DNA of 5,707 nucleotides from contig JABHOU010000132.1 of NCBI GenBank assembly GCA_018695085.1, forward strand, positions 1 to 5,707. Reading direction: 5' to 3'. Positions 5,317-5,707 of this stretch are shown in pieces. The stretch's first letter is position 1. Each line of letters opens with the position of its first letter. The stretch comes from Opitutia bacterium. Its GTDB lineage: Bacteria > Verrucomicrobiota > Verrucomicrobiia > Opitutales > Seribacteraceae. Position numbers and translations under genes: made by a program. The notes under the pieces are model-generated. The model had not been told where the DNA came from. It saw only the letters and a program-made list of their open reading frames with translations, and ran no database searches.

Positions 5317-5707
5317 CCAACGACATACAGGAAATCCTGCTCGACGAAGAAACCATCAGCCAGCGCGTCAGAGCCCTAGGAGCTGAAATCGACGTCCATT
5401 ACGAAGGAGAGGAAATCCTGCTCATCACCTTACTTGATGGGGCCATCGTATTCACCGCCGATCTCATTCGCAACCTGCGCCGCCCACTTCGTCTCGACTG
5501 CATTCGCGTATCCAGTTACGGCGATTCCACCTCCCCTGAGTCGAGCCCTCGCATATTGGGCAACCTCCGAGCCGAAGTAGAAGGCCGGCACGTTTTGCTC
5601 GTCGACGACATCCTCGATACCGGAAACACCTTGTCGCGCGTTCAAAACGAAATTCTCTCTCGCAATCCCGCATCCGTCCATTCCTGCGTGCTGCTCGACA
5701 AGCCAGC
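5313..5707 (+). CDS. hpt: hypoxanthine phosphoribosyltransferase, N-terminal part (3' end outside window)
   Basis: The frame starts at the ATG overlapping the kinase stop codon (ATGA) and stays open to the right edge, giving 131 complete codons. It is a purine-salvage phosphoribosyltransferase, joining hypoxanthine (and probably guanine) to PRPP to give IMP (or GMP) in the cytoplasm. The PRPP-binding signature is HVLLVDDILDTGNTL (93-107), with the acidic pair Asp98-Asp99. Other family marks are LLITLLDGAIVFTADLIR (36-53), the flexible-loop start RVSSYGDSTS (65-74) and CVLLDKP (125-131). Two positions differ from the commonest forms: LDGA where LKG is frequent, and an unusual SPESSPRILGN stretch after SSYGD where many members have ESSG. 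No Shine-Dalgarno is seen, so translation is probably coupled to the kinase gene. Total length and the purine-binding C-terminus cannot be judged. Confidence 0.92.
   Translation, partial: MTNDIQEILLDEETISQRVRALGAEIDVHYEGEEILLITLLDGAIVFTADLIRNLRRPLRLDCIRVSSYGDSTSPESSPRILGNLRAEVEGRHVLLVDDILDTGNTLSRVQNEILSRNPASVHSCVLLDKP

Noticed and set aside
5430..5681. Minus-strand open frames opposite hpt
   Set aside because: The plus strand carries a clear phosphoribosyltransferase with its PRPP motif, which accounts for this segment.
1..5707. Defence system, prophage, CRISPR array, tRNA or mobile element
   Set aside because: No repeated spacers, transposase, integrase, phage protein, terminal inverted repeats or cloverleaf-like sequence was seen on either strand.

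Overview
This is an ordinary-looking, gene-dense chromosomal window with eight protein genes, two of them cut by the window ends. I see no tRNA, rRNA, CRISPR array, insertion sequence or phage gene. The DUF1501 family protein at the left edge is typical of Planctomycetes and Verrucomicrobia. Together with near-balanced base composition, a ybaB-recR pair and mostly absent Shine-Dalgarno sequences, it suggests a member of the PVC group, most likely Verrucomicrobiota. This taxonomic call is inference.

Layout: (1) 2-634, plus strand: the C-terminal 210 residues of a DUF1501 protein. (2) 636-3820, minus strand: a four-gene run, read from right to left, with gaps of only 36 to 64 bases. It encodes an atypical NAD(P)-binding SDR protein, the YbaB/EbfC nucleoid protein, the recombination mediator RecR, and an exported zinc-dependent N-acetylmuramoyl-L-alanine amidase. 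The amidase stop codon is one base from the convergent DUF1501 stop codon. (3) 3821-3905: an 85-base divergent intergenic region containing a GTCAA-gg-TTGAC palindrome. (4) 3906-5707, plus strand: a second run of three genes: a low-molecular-weight protein tyrosine phosphatase, a fructosamine/ribulosamine 3-kinase family protein, and a hypoxanthine phosphoribosyltransferase whose start overlaps the kinase stop as ATGA and which runs off the window.

The most interesting part is the right-hand operon. Biochemical work on other bacteria shows that LMW-PTP and fructosamine-kinase homologues encoded side by side act on ribulosamine 5-phosphates and ribulosamines. They thereby help remove sugar adducts left on amines by ribose 5-phosphate. 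Here that pair is tightly joined to a PRPP-consuming purine-salvage enzyme, which suggests, but does not prove, a link between ribose-phosphate metabolism and protein repair. Both deglycation candidates also keep cysteines that in their families are redox-sensitive.

The left-hand run joins DNA repair/nucleoid functions (YbaB, RecR) to a wall hydrolase with an unusually elaborated catalytic domain. No gene-free stretch exceeds 85 bases.
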